Below are positions 1 to 8,692 of a stretch of DNA of 64,000 nt, piece by piece. Location: NCBI GenBank assembly GCA_029881495.1, contig JAOUMJ010000010.1:1-64000 (forward strand). Direction: 5' to 3'. Source of the stretch: Nitrospinota bacterium (lineage in GTDB: Bacteria; Nitrospinota_A; UBA7883; JACRGQ01). The notes beneath the pieces were generated by a model, which saw only the letters and a list, made by a program, of their open reading frames with translations, ran no database searches and was not told the origin of the DNA. Positions within the stretch are counted from its first letter, which is position 1. Every line of letters begins with the position of its first letter. The position numbers and the translations under genes are program-made.

Positions 1-829
1 AACTACTAAGCCAAAAAAGGGGTTTGCTTATTATGAAACCCCCACTTTCCAACAGAAATTTCCTTTCTTGCATCTCTTTAAGACCGTAATAGTTATTCCA
101 TACCAAAAGCGGAAGGAGTAAATTCGGAACATAATTAAAATAGGCCATCAGCATCCCAGATGGGATTGAAAGAAATATCATCAAAGGCAATTTCCAAAGA
201 CTATTCTTTGTAAACGCGTCTACAACTGGAGGAACAATTAAACTAAAAATAATGAAGAAAGCAACTGTTTCCAAACACAAATATATTGCGCTTGCAAGGT
301 TGCATGAAAGTTTGCCAGATTGAACCGGATTAGAACATGATTGCATATTCAGTAAACTCCAAGCATAAAAAGCCATTAGGCAGATAGCAAATAGCCCCAG
401 AAATATTTTGAATATTAGAAAACTACCTTTTTGATTAGGTAAAACACCTTCTTCTTTCATTTTTCTACGCCAGAATTGTTCACTTTCTATGTACTTACTC
501 GCCACCTTAATAGTATCTAATCCTAGGCCAGAAATTAGGGCTACGCACGAATGGGCTACTTTGTCGCTCTTTTCTTTTTCTCCGTTCAAGTGAGCCCAAG
601 CAGAATTGAACGACGAACGCTTCATGTAATTTTGAATTTGCGAAATCTCATACTCACTTAAAGAGAATCTTTCACCTTCTTCGGATCCCCAACTTGCAGG
701 TAGCCCAATTTTTATTTCATTTTTAGTATTTTCGTATACTTCAGCTAACTTTTTGGGAGCATTATGCATAACGCTTTCCTGTATCGTAATAATTTCAGAG
801 ATTTCCCCTATGATTTCATCTTTGTCCAT
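1..829 (-). CDS. Unrecognised membrane protein, 3' end cut by window edge
   Basis: An open frame of 276 codons starts at an ATG at 829 and reaches position 1 without a stop, so the C-terminus is missing. GGGAAAG lies just upstream of the ATG. The first ~130 residues are soluble and charged. Hydrophobic segments follow at about 136-160, 178-201, 212-232 and 234-250, giving a cytoplasmic head on a multi-span membrane anchor. I recognise no family. The DNA is clearly more AT-rich than the housekeeping genes from valS onward, and the gene sits with another unrecognised AT-rich gene (964-1371), which suggests acquired DNA. The frame is real in that it is long, uninterrupted and has coherent membrane segments; function is unknown. 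Confidence 0.7.
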   Translation of the reverse strand, partial: MDKDEIIGEISEIITIQESVMHNAPKKLAEVYENTKNEIKIGLPASWGSEEGERFSLSEYEISQIQNYMKRSSFNSAWAHLNGEKEKSDKVAHSCVALISGLGLDTIKVASKYIESEQFWRRKMKEEGVLPNQKGSFLIFKIFLGLFAICLMAFYAWSLLNMQSCSNPVQSGKLSCNLASAIYLCLETVAFFIIFSLIVPPVVDAFTKNSLWKLPLMIFLSIPSGMLMAYFNYVPNLLLPLLVWNNYYGLKEMQERKFLLESGGFIISKPLFWLSS

Positions 830-837
830 GCGCTTTC

Positions 838-865
838 CCTATAATAATAGTTTTACTAGCGTCAA
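838..865 (-). promoter_or_regulatory. Possible sigma70 promoter for the left-edge membrane gene
   Basis: Read on the minus strand, TTGACG (860-865) is followed after 16 bp by TATAGG (838-843). The -10 lies only 8 nt before the ATG at 829, so the transcript would be nearly leaderless, or the true -10 is slightly further upstream. Tentative in this AT-rich stretch. Confidence 0.3.
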
Positions 866-963
866 ATTAGACGGCAAGATCTTCCGCATACTCCAAATCA
901 TATTCTAAGTTGGAAAATGTAGTATTATGTTATCGCTGATTTTTACTTTGCTGTTTTTTAAGC

Positions 964-1371
964 TCAGAACCTTCGACCATTTTCGATAAACTGAATTATT
1001 TTCCAGCTAGTCTCCATAATGGGAGGTTTTCCCGTAACAAAAGAGTTTATGCAAAAATCCAACAATTCCGGATGAATAAAAACAGAAAGGGCAGCATGTT
1101 CACCTTGCACCCATTGCCAAGCACCACTCTTTAATAACCATGGATAAAGTTCCAATAGAAAGTCTTTGCCAATGTCATGTTTTTTTAAGATTTTCTTTAT
1201 TTCAGAATTTTCAAAGCACAAATCAAAATATTCCTCCAAAGCTTTCTCTTTTTTTCCTGAAAACAAGGAATGAAAGGTTTCTTTAGTTAGAGAGGGGTGG
1301 ATAACTCTTTGCAGTTTATAAGCTTTATAAAGCCATACCCTTGCTCTACACCAATTAAGAATATTTCCCAT
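964..1371 (-). CDS. Small hypothetical protein (135 aa)
   Basis: A 135-codon frame starts with ATG at 1371. The product is basic in its first 40 residues, helical, rich in Trp, Phe and Leu, and has no signal peptide or membrane segment. I recognise no domain. Like the neighbouring gene at 1-829 it is AT-rich and on the minus strand, with 134 bp between them, so they could be co-transcribed. It may be part of an acquired segment at the left edge. It could also be a decaying gene, since nothing independent confirms expression. Confidence 0.5.
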   Translation of the reverse strand: MGNILNWCRARVWLYKAYKLQRVIHPSLTKETFHSLFSGKKEKALEEYFDLCFENSEIKKILKKHDIGKDFLLELYPWLLKSGAWQWVQGEHAALSVFIHPELLDFCINSFVTGKPPIMETSWKIIQFIENGRRF

Positions 1372-1486
1372 ACTGCTTTCTGCCCCAACGATTAAAGTCT
1401 CTGTAAATATAACTGGCTGTAAACGACATGATACAATACAAATTATGTTGGCAATTCTAACATTTTCCAGTTAGATTTCCATTTAA

Positions 1487-1507
1487 AAAAGGGGAGCATC
1501 CCCTTTT
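1487..1507 (-). terminator. Rho-independent terminator downstream of the valS 3' remnant
   Basis: AAAAGGGGA (1487-1495), loop GCA, TCCCCTTTT (1499-1507) is a perfect 9-bp stem. On the minus strand the right arm runs into a six-T tract, as expected for an intrinsic terminator. It lies 12 bp beyond the stop of the valS 3' copy at 1519. This suggests it is the original valS terminator, now separated from the intact gene by the terC segment. Confidence 0.65.
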
Positions 1508-1518
1508 AAAAAAGGAAT

Positions 1519-1707
1519 CTACGAGAGGCGGGAGACGGAGTCTTTGAGGCCGGCCTTATGTTTCAGCTCTTCGTTCTTCGCCATGTCCTTTTCGAGGACA
1601 TCCTTCGGCGCGTTCTTCACAAAATTTTCATTTGAGAATTTTTTCTCGAAATGCCCAATATCGGTCTCGACCTTTGCTACCTCTTTTTTCAGGCGTTCCA
1701 GCTCCGC
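1519..1707 (-). pseudogene. valS: Duplicated 3' end of valS (remnant)
   Basis: This 189-bp segment matches the last 192 bp of the intact valS (3135-3326) with a few substitutions and one 3-bp deletion. It encodes the same C-terminal coiled-coil tail: AELERLKKEVAKVETDIGHF is shared, and near the end the intact NKLAGL reads HKAGL. Its frame runs upstream into unrelated sequence as far as about 1815, so it is not a functional gene. A terminator follows directly. Together with the intact copy it brackets terC, which is what insertion or recombination at the 3' end of valS leaves behind. Confidence 0.85.
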
Positions 1708-1782
1708 CCTTTGTTCACGCCGCTTTCGCCGGAACAACACGGTGAATCCGGCAATAATGCAAATGCTTCCCGATTGATTATT

Positions 1783-1811
1783 TTGGATATTCCGGGTGGA
1801 TTTGATAAAAT
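1783..1811 (+). promoter_or_regulatory. Possible promoter for terC
   Basis: TTGGAT (1783-1788), a 17-bp spacer and TAAAAT (1806-1811) lie about 72 bp before the terC start at 1884. The -10 is good and the -35 matches only at TTG. I see no obvious manganese riboswitch (yybP-ykoY type) in the short leader. Tentative. Confidence 0.3.
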
Positions 1812-1883
1812 CCATTCATCAGAAAAAATAGCGAGAATTTATAAACCTGTTTAACCATACTTGGGTCTGCTGACGGCAAAGCG

Positions 1884-3101
1884 ATGCTGATCTGGATAGT
1901 TTTCATACTGTTCGTACTGTTGATGCTTGCCCTTGATCTCGGAATTTTTCACCGCGAACCCAAGGCTCCGTCAATAACCGAGGCGCTCGGCTGGACCTTG
2001 GTTTGGGTGATGCTTGCGCTAGGTTTCAACATTTGCGTATATTTCATGTACGAACGTCATCTATTCGGCCTTGGCCTCGCCGGGGGGGATGAACTCACCG
2101 GAACGGAGGCGGCCCTTCAGTTTTTTACAGGATACGTCATTGAAAAATCACTGAGCCTCGATAACATTTTCATTATCGCCCTCATATTCTCCTATTTCAG
2201 CGTAGACCTTAAATATCAGCACCGTCTTCTTTTCTGGGGAATCATCGGAGCGCTCATAATGCGAGGGATAATGATCGCGCTCGGTTACGCGCTGTTCACG
2301 ACTTTTTGGTGGACAAGTTCCCTGTTCGGCGCGATTCTTATCGCGACCGCCGTAAAGATGCTTATTGCCCATCACGACAACCTTGAGCCGGAAAAGAATC
2401 CCGTTGTGCGTTTCGTAAAAAGGTTCTACCCTGTGACCGGTTCTTCGGACGGCGCCTTCTTTGCCGAAATTGACGGCAAAAAGGGGGTGACGTCGCTTTT
2501 CCTGGCGCTTGTAATGATTGAAAGCACCGATTTACTTTTTGCCATCGATTCCATCCCGGCCATTTTCGCAATAACAAGCGACCCGTTTCTTGTGTACACC
2601 TCGAATGTCTTTGCGATACTTGGCCTCAGATCACTTTATTTCGCACTTGCCGCCATGCTGGAGAAGTTCCGATACATGAAGACAAGCCTCGTTTTCCTGC
2701 TGGCATTCGTTGGTGTGAAAATGATCATGATCCCTCACTACCATATGCCTACCCACATTTCCCTGTCGCTGATAGCGGGGATACTCTCTGTAGGAATACT
2801 GGCTTCGCTTGTCGGAAAAAAGGGGGGGGATACTGCCCAGCTTGTTTCACCGCTGGCAGAGGAAATGACTAACCTGGCTATAACGACCTACAAAGCAGCC
2901 CGCCGGCTGGCGGTCGGCATCATCGGTTCAACCGTAGTCCTTGTCGGGATTATAATGATTTTCCTCCCCGGCCCTGCCATTGTGGTCATTCCGGCTGGCC
3001 TGACCATACTTGCGGGGGAGTTCGTTTGGGCCAAAAGACTTCTACGAAAAACAAAACTTACCATGAACCGACAGCTCAATAATTTCAAAAACAATAAATG
3101 A
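1884..3101 (+). CDS. TerC-family metal/ion exporter with C-terminal PGPGW domain
   Basis: This 405-residue integral membrane protein belongs to the TerC/Alx family, members of which export manganese or are tied to tellurite and pH responses. The TerC part (about 1-310) shows the expected acidic membrane motifs, for example the IEKSLSLDNIF stretch and the later IESTDLLFAIDSIPAI stretch. Residues about 325-395 form a second module, with two membrane segments around FLPGPAIVVIPAGLTILAGE, resembling the PGPGW transmembrane domain. The gene is convergent with valS, with only 33 bp between stops, and is bracketed by copies of the valS 3' end. Substrate cannot be read from sequence; Mn2+ is the best guess from family knowledge. 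Confidence 0.88.
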   Translation: MLIWIVFILFVLLMLALDLGIFHREPKAPSITEALGWTLVWVMLALGFNICVYFMYERHLFGLGLAGGDELTGTEAALQFFTGYVIEKSLSLDNIFIIALIFSYFSVDLKYQHRLLFWGIIGALIMRGIMIALGYALFTTFWWTSSLFGAILIATAVKMLIAHHDNLEPEKNPVVRFVKRFYPVTGSSDGAFFAEIDGKKGVTSLFLALVMIESTDLLFAIDSIPAIFAITSDPFLVYTSNVFAILGLRSLYFALAAMLEKFRYMKTSLVFLLAFVGVKMIMIPHYHMPTHISLSLIAGILSVGILASLVGKKGGDTAQLVSPLAEEMTNLAITTYKAARRLAVGIIGSTVVLVGIIMIFLPGPAIVVIPAGLTILAGEFVWAKRLLRKTKLTMNRQLNNFKNNK

Positions 3102-3134
3102 CAACAAAGAGGATTCCACCTTTTGGGGCGGGGT

Positions 3135-3326
3135 TTACGAGAGCCTGTTGACGGAGTCTTTGAGGCCGGCGAGTTTGTTTTTCAGCTCTTCGTTCTTCGC
3201 CATGTCCTTTTCGAGGACATCCTTGGGCGCGTTCTTCACAAAATTTTCGTTTGAGAATTTCTTTTCGAAATGCCCGATATCGGTCTCGACCTTTGCTACC
3301 TCTTTTTTCAGGCGTTCCAGCTCCGC
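3135..3326 (-). repeat. Second (in-gene) copy of the valS 3' direct repeat
   Basis: This is the last 192 bp of the intact valS and pairs with the remnant at 1519-1707 in the same orientation. Identity is high up to the shared GCTCCGC and stops abruptly there, which marks the outer boundary of the duplication. No clear intrinsic terminator follows this copy, whereas the remnant has one. Confidence 0.85.
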
Positions 3327-5774
3327 TTCGATATCTATTATCCCCTCTAGAGGGATGTAAAGCTCCGCGTCTGGATATACGGCGGTGGCGGACTTCTCCG
3401 GCCTCTTTACATTTTCAGAAACTTCCAGGCTTGAAAGCCGCCCCATGGAACTTATCGTCCTTCCGCTGTGAAGGATCCTTTTCACGTTCGCGGTGTTTGC
3501 CCGTACCAGCCCATTCAATTCGGTCTTGGGGGGTATCTTCAGCTCCGCGCGGATCGAGCGTATCGAGTTCAGTATCTCCATGACCAGCCCCATCTCCTTT
3601 TCCGCTTCCTCGTCGATGAGCTTCCCGTCATACACCGGATACGGCTCTATCATTATCGATTCGCCATGCACAGGCAGTTTTTGATATATCTCTTCGGTAA
3701 CGAAAGGCATTACCGGATGAAGGAGCCTTAAGAGATTATCGAGAACATATACAAGGACTGCCTGCGACGTCCCCCTCTGTTCCGCGTTATCGGATAAGAG
3801 CCTCGGCTTCTGAAACTCTATATACCAGTCGCAGAACTCGTTCCATGTAAACGCATAAAGGGTATTCGCAAGATCGTTATACCTGAACTTCGTAAGCGCG
3901 TCTTCCGCAGATGTTATCGTTCGTTGAAGCCTGGAGAGTATCCACTTGTCGCTGACGTCGAGCTTCAGTCCGGAAATATCGGCGCCACCCTTGAATCCAT
4001 CGAGATTCATGAATACGAATCTCGACGCGTTCCAAAGTTTGTTTACGAAGTTGCGGTAACCTTCGATACGTTTTTCCGACATCCTCGCGTCGCGCCCCTG
4101 CGACTCTCCTGCACAGAGGGTAAAGCGGAGCGCGTCGGAGCCGTATTCGAACATGATATCGAGAGGGTCTATAACGTTCCCTTTCGATTTGCTCATCTTC
4201 TTCCCTTCCGCGTCCCGTATGAGGGCGTGGATGTAGACCTTTTTGAACGGCGGTTTGCCGGTGAACTTCAATCCCATCATTATCATACGGGCTACCCAGA
4301 AGAATATGATGTCGAACCCGGTTATCAATAGCGACGTGGGGTAGTATGCTTCCAGCGATTTCGTTTTTTCGGGCCAGCCGAGCGTGGAGAAGGGCCAGAG
4401 CGCGGAGGAGAACCAAGTATCGAGAACGTCGGTCTCCTGCCTAAGGTTGTTGTTTCCGCATTTCTGGCATTTGTCTATGTTGTTCCGGGATACATTTATC
4501 TCTCCGCAGTCGTCGCAGAACCAAGCCGGTATCCTGTGCCCCCACCATATTTGCCTGCTGATGCACCAATCGCGGATGTTCCCCATCCATTCGAAGTAGG
4601 TGTTCTCCCAAGATTTCGGCACGAACTCTATATCGCCGTTCCGTACCGCCTTTATAGCCTCTTCGGCGAGCGGTTTTGTCTTTACGAACCACTGGAGGCT
4701 TAGAGCCGGCTCTATTACCGTCTTGCACCGGTAGCAGTCGCCGACGGAGTGGGCGTGCGGTTTTACCTCTTTGAGAAAACCGCGGCTTTCGAGGTCCTCC
4801 ACCACCTTCTTTCGGCACTCCTCGCGGCTCAGACCTTCGTAATCGGAGGGGACGTTTATCATCTTCGCCTCTTGGTCCATTACTTTCACTATTTCAAGGG
4901 AGTGTCGCGCCCCTATTTCAAAGTCGTTCGGATCGTGCGCGGGGGTCACCTTCAGCGCGCCGGTCCCGAAATCCATCGCGACGTATGAATCCCCTATGAC
5001 CGGTATCTCCCTTTCCGTTAAGGGGAGCTTAACTTTTTTCCCTATATATTTTTTATATCGGTCGTCCTCCGGGTTGACCGCTACGGCGGTATCGCCGAGC
5101 ATCGTCTCCGGCCTGGTGGTGGCAACCGTGAGCGCGCCGCTCCCGTCGGCCAGCGGATAATCTATCTCGTAGATATGCCCTTTCCTGTCGGCGTACTCCA
5201 CTTCAAGGTCTGAGAGTGCGGTGTGGCACCTTGGGCACCAGTTGGTCATATATTCGGCGCGGTAGATGAGCCCTTCCTCGTAGAGTGAGACGAAAACCTC
5301 GCGCACTGCGTCGGAGAGCCCTTCGTCCATCGTAAAGCGGAGCCTCTCCCAGTCGCACGATGCGCCGAGCTCCTTCAGCTGTTCGATTATCTTTCCGCCG
5401 TACTTCTCTTTCCACTCCCATACCGTCTCGATGAACTTCTCGCGTCCGAGGTCGTGACGCGAAATCCCATCTTTCTTTAGCTCCTTTTCGACAACGTTCT
5501 GCGTGGCGATCCCTGCATGGTCGGTACCCGGCTGCCAGAGCGTGTTGAAACCTTTCATCCTCCTGTGGCGGATAACGATGTCCTGCAGTGTCGCGTCGAG
5601 CGCGTGCCCAAGATGAAGAGAGCCAGTTACATTCGGCGGTGGTATGACGAGAGAGAAACAATCCTTTTCGGAATTCTCATCCGCGCGGAAGTAGCCTTTT
5701 TCGAGCCAGTAGCTATACCAGCGTTTCCCCACTTCCTTGGGATCGTACCGTTTTTCCAGTTCTTCGTTGCTCAA
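3135..5774 (-). CDS. valS: Valyl-tRNA synthetase
   Basis: A class I aminoacyl-tRNA synthetase that charges tRNA-Val. At 879 residues it is the usual bacterial length. The HIGH signature is HLGH at residues 54-57 after PPPNVTGS, and KMSKS lies at 526-530. Between them is the editing (CP1) domain with TTRPETMLGDTAV at about 219-231. Zinc-type Cys pairs occur at CPRC (180-183) and near 420-440. The anticodon-binding domain follows, and the protein ends in the ValRS-type coiled-coil tail of about 65 residues. The 3' end of the gene is duplicated at 1519-1707. It is transcribed alone here. Confidence 0.98.
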   Translation of the reverse strand: MSNEELEKRYDPKEVGKRWYSYWLEKGYFRADENSEKDCFSLVIPPPNVTGSLHLGHALDATLQDIVIRHRRMKGFNTLWQPGTDHAGIATQNVVEKELKKDGISRHDLGREKFIETVWEWKEKYGGKIIEQLKELGASCDWERLRFTMDEGLSDAVREVFVSLYEEGLIYRAEYMTNWCPRCHTALSDLEVEYADRKGHIYEIDYPLADGSGALTVATTRPETMLGDTAVAVNPEDDRYKKYIGKKVKLPLTEREIPVIGDSYVAMDFGTGALKVTPAHDPNDFEIGARHSLEIVKVMDQEAKMINVPSDYEGLSREECRKKVVEDLESRGFLKEVKPHAHSVGDCYRCKTVIEPALSLQWFVKTKPLAEEAIKAVRNGDIEFVPKSWENTYFEWMGNIRDWCISRQIWWGHRIPAWFCDDCGEINVSRNNIDKCQKCGNNNLRQETDVLDTWFSSALWPFSTLGWPEKTKSLEAYYPTSLLITGFDIIFFWVARMIMMGLKFTGKPPFKKVYIHALIRDAEGKKMSKSKGNVIDPLDIMFEYGSDALRFTLCAGESQGRDARMSEKRIEGYRNFVNKLWNASRFVFMNLDGFKGGADISGLKLDVSDKWILSRLQRTITSAEDALTKFRYNDLANTLYAFTWNEFCDWYIEFQKPRLLSDNAEQRGTSQAVLVYVLDNLLRLLHPVMPFVTEEIYQKLPVHGESIMIEPYPVYDGKLIDEEAEKEMGLVMEILNSIRSIRAELKIPPKTELNGLVRANTANVKRILHSGRTISSMGRLSSLEVSENVKRPEKSATAVYPDAELYIPLEGIIDIEAELERLKKEVAKVETDIGHFEKKFSNENFVKNAPKDVLEKDMAKNEELKNKLAGLKDSVNRLS

Positions 5775-5998
5775 TTTGCCCGTTTCATAAATAAGTGTGT
5801 GCGGCAGTTATTGCCAGATTGTTTCGAGAGTGGGATTTTACCCCGCATCGGGTGAATAATCACATCTTTTTTCTCGCGGATACCGATTCTCATGCCTTTT
5901 GGGAAGGAGGGGAAGCGGCTGAAGAGTTGCCGCCATTATTGAGTGTTAATCGGTATGCCAGCATGCGGCTTCCACCGAAGCCGGAACGGGAAGGGGCG

Positions 5999-8569
5999 TT
6001 ATGCTTCCCCTTTTTTTATCTGGTCGATCGCGCTCTTTATCATCTGTTCGGCTATCTTGGGTGTTATCTGTGTTGTTATTTTCCCGACCATTCCTATAAG
6101 CTCCGGCATTGCCAGCTGAAAACTCTGCCCTACCATTTTGGATATCTCTTCCTTTACGGAATCCTCAACCTGCCTTTCGATGATGGATCTTACGCTCTGG
6201 TCGACAGCCTCCTTGATGGCGTGCTTTAAAATATCGTTACCTTCGCCGGTGATGAGGTTCCTTATGGCGTTTTCAAGCGCCTGCGCGGGGATGGTCGGCA
6301 GCGCCGACTCCGATTCATCGCCGTATTCGGGCATCGGGAGCCTTGGGGCCCTTTCGCGCGCTTCATCCTTATGTTCCTCCTGCAGGTAGTCCCACAGGGC
6401 ATCCAGATCTGTTTCGTGATCCTTATGGTCGTCTTCTTCATGGTAGGTGGAATCAATTTCCGACAGCTTTTTTTCCGCTTCCTTTATCAGGTCGCTCGCT
6501 TCCTGCATCAATTCCGGCTCTTTTGAGGCGGCATCCCATAACCTCTCTTCATCGGATTTCTCATCTTCTTGCGGTTCCTCTACAAGGTTGTCCACCGAAA
6601 TGGTTTCTCCACCGCCAGGCCCGAAAAGATCGTCGTCCGCTCCGGAATCCGAATCCCCAAGAACTCCTCCTCCAAACTCAGCCAGAACGTCTTCAAATTC
6701 GTCATGATCTTCGCCGTCATGGCTTATGTCGTAATCCGTCATCGATTCATCTTCCGGTTCCCCGCCGAAAGGGGGGGTATCGTCGCCGTAGGCTATCTCT
6801 TCCGAAGCCGGAGGAGCTGAGGCAATATTTTCAGCCGTATCGGAGATATCAAGATCGAGATCAAGCCGTTTCCTAGGCTTTTCCTCTTCATGCCAATCTG
6901 TATACATGGAACTTGAGAGCGGATTTTTCCCAAGCGGATCATCATCCGCTACGCCTGAGGCGGCGAAAGCCGGGGCTTCGATGTCGTAATCGATATCAAG
7001 ATCTGTCTTGTCATCAGGCAATGAGTCGAGGTCGCTCTCTTCGGTCGTATCGTCTATATCGAGGTCGAGTTTTGAGGCTCTGTCGCCGTAGGTATCGAGA
7101 TCCATCTCAGCATTCTCATCCAGACCGAAATCCGTTTCACTCTCTGCAAGCGGTTCGTCGATATCAATATCCAGGTCGAGTTTTGAAGCTCTGTCGCCGT
7201 AGGTATCGAGATCCATCTCAGCATTCTCATCCAGACCGAAATCCGTTTCACTCTCTGCAAGCGGTTCGTCGATATCAATATCCAAGTCGAGTTTTGAAGC
7301 TCTGTCGCCGTAGGTATCGAGATCCAACTCCGCCTTCTCATCCAGGCCGAAATCCGGTTCACTCTCCTCAAGCGGTTCGCTGCTATCAAGGTCGAGGTCG
7401 AGTTTGGAGGCCCTTCCAACCGGCTTTTCATCAATGTCGAGGTCAGTGACATCTCCATTATCGAATGACATCTGCCCCGTTTCATCTTCAAGTGATGTAA
7501 GGCCGAAGTCATCCACAAGCTCATCCGTGCCCGATTCAATACCGGCGGATGCCATTTCATTAAATTCCTTTTCCGCATCAAAAACCGGAATATCGCCACC
7601 TGCCGAAGCTACTCCTCCGTCAAACTGCTTGTAGGAATCAAGATCGCTCATTTCTGAAAGCGGCTCCATATCAATCCTGTCGAAATCTATATCGCTCGCC
7701 GTATCCTCCTCTACATCGGGAAGCTCTTCGATCTCCTCCGGAGCAGCCCCTGCCGGTGCAAGATCTTTTCTCCTATTAGAGAAAGGGATAGTAAACTCGT
7801 CCCCCTGAATGCCTATCGGCGGAAATATCCCCTTCCTTTTCGGGGCTTCCTTCTTCTTGTCGCCATTATCATCACTTTCCATTTCATACCTGTTCAATTT
7901 CGAAGAGACTACCGGCGCGTCGAACGGGCTTGTATAGGCCTCTATTTCACCCAAATCATCCAGTTCGTTGTCCAGGTCTTCGTCAAAATCGTCGTCCAGG
8001 TCATCGTCCAGATCGTTGTCCTCTTCCTCTATCTCCAGTTCCTCCTCATCGTCAATGCCAGACGAGACCGACGCGCCAACCACCCTTTTGGAGGTATCAA
8101 GCGTGATTATCTTCACAGGTTCATCGAATGACGAAACGCCGCTGAAATAATCAGCCTTGGCGGATGCCATAACCTCTTCAGCTTCCGTATGAGCCGCCGC
8201 TTTTGCCTTTATGTAGCTATGGAGCGTAGAGATAAATTCTTCGGACTTGAAAGGTTTTGTGATGTGGCCGTCGGCTCCTGCCTCCTCCCCTTTTTTGTCG
8301 TCATATTTTTCCAGTTCCCCGGAAATAAGTACGAAGGGGATTTTATTCGTTTCAGGATTGCCCTTTACCTGGCGGCAAAATTCAAATCCATCCATTTCCG
8401 GCATTGAGACATCGGAAATGATAATATCCGGGATATCGTTTTTAATAGCCTCAAGCGCTTCGCTACCGTTACCTGCAATTACAACATCGACATCCTCATT
8501 CTCAAGGGTGAGCTGTATCACCTTTTGCATGGTAACCGAATCATCGGCGAAGAGCAGTTTCATAGCCAA
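5999..8569 (-). CDS. Receiver protein with long acidic repeat linker and helical C-terminal domain
   Basis: 856 residues, last gene of the chemosensory operon. Residues 1-122 are a CheY-like receiver with the acidic pocket at D9-D10, phosphoacceptor D53 (ISDVSMPEMDGF) and the KPF lysine. About 600 residues of low-complexity, very acidic, probably disordered linker follow. It contains a 37-residue unit (RASKLDLDIDIDEPLAESE and onward) in three tandem copies plus a partial fourth. The last ~100 residues form an amphipathic helical domain (ALENAIRNLITGEG ... KIAEQMIKSAIDQIKKGE) somewhat like the oligomerising tail of PopZ-type proteins. No DNA-binding or enzymatic output domain is present, so I infer a scaffold or localisation role. 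It lies 123 bp downstream of cheB. Confidence 0.8.
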   Translation of the reverse strand: MAMKLLFADDSVTMQKVIQLTLENEDVDVVIAGNGSEALEAIKNDIPDIIISDVSMPEMDGFEFCRQVKGNPETNKIPFVLISGELEKYDDKKGEEAGADGHITKPFKSEEFISTLHSYIKAKAAAHTEAEEVMASAKADYFSGVSSFDEPVKIITLDTSKRVVGASVSSGIDDEEELEIEEEDNDLDDDLDDDFDEDLDNELDDLGEIEAYTSPFDAPVVSSKLNRYEMESDDNGDKKKEAPKRKGIFPPIGIQGDEFTIPFSNRRKDLAPAGAAPEEIEELPDVEEDTASDIDFDRIDMEPLSEMSDLDSYKQFDGGVASAGGDIPVFDAEKEFNEMASAGIESGTDELVDDFGLTSLEDETGQMSFDNGDVTDLDIDEKPVGRASKLDLDLDSSEPLEESEPDFGLDEKAELDLDTYGDRASKLDLDIDIDEPLAESETDFGLDENAEMDLDTYGDRASKLDLDIDIDEPLAESETDFGLDENAEMDLDTYGDRASKLDLDIDDTTEESDLDSLPDDKTDLDIDYDIEAPAFAASGVADDDPLGKNPLSSSMYTDWHEEEKPRKRLDLDLDISDTAENIASAPPASEEIAYGDDTPPFGGEPEDESMTDYDISHDGEDHDEFEDVLAEFGGGVLGDSDSGADDDLFGPGGGETISVDNLVEEPQEDEKSDEERLWDAASKEPELMQEASDLIKEAEKKLSEIDSTYHEEDDHKDHETDLDALWDYLQEEHKDEARERAPRLPMPEYGDESESALPTIPAQALENAIRNLITGEGNDILKHAIKEAVDQSVRSIIERQVEDSVKEEISKMVGQSFQLAMPELIGMVGKITTQITPKIAEQMIKSAIDQIKKGEA
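7069..7401 (-). repeat. Three tandem 111-bp in-frame repeats
   Basis: Units at 7069-7179, 7180-7290 and 7291-7401. The first two differ at only two of 111 positions; the third is more diverged. Each encodes 37 residues, so copy-number changes keep the frame. The near-identity of two units implies a recent duplication within the linker of the receiver protein. Confidence 0.95.
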
Positions 8570-8692
8570 ATTAATATTCCCGGAAAATTAATAATTCAAA
8601 CATCCCACTACCATTATAGCTTAATACAATATCGTCTGCCTTTGCCCGAACATTAAGATAATGGGTTAAAAAAGCCAAAAAAAACAACATCT

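Noticed and set aside
1544-1777. Plus-strand frame across the valS remnant
   Set aside because: It is the antisense of the duplicated valS tail; the same antisense frame appears opposite the intact valS end.
5960-6025. Terminator-like GGGAAG...CTTCCC followed by seven Ts at the end of the receiver-linker gene
   Set aside because: The T-run is on the plus strand, where no gene ends, and the sequence is the coding end (KKGEA) of the minus-strand gene.
7069-7401. Possible CRISPR array
   Set aside because: The 111-bp units are contiguous without spacers and in frame inside a protein gene; no cas genes are present.
6913-7449. Repetitive Arg/Ser-rich frame opposite the receiver-linker protein
   Set aside because: It is the complement of the 111-bp repeats and the Asp-rich linker.
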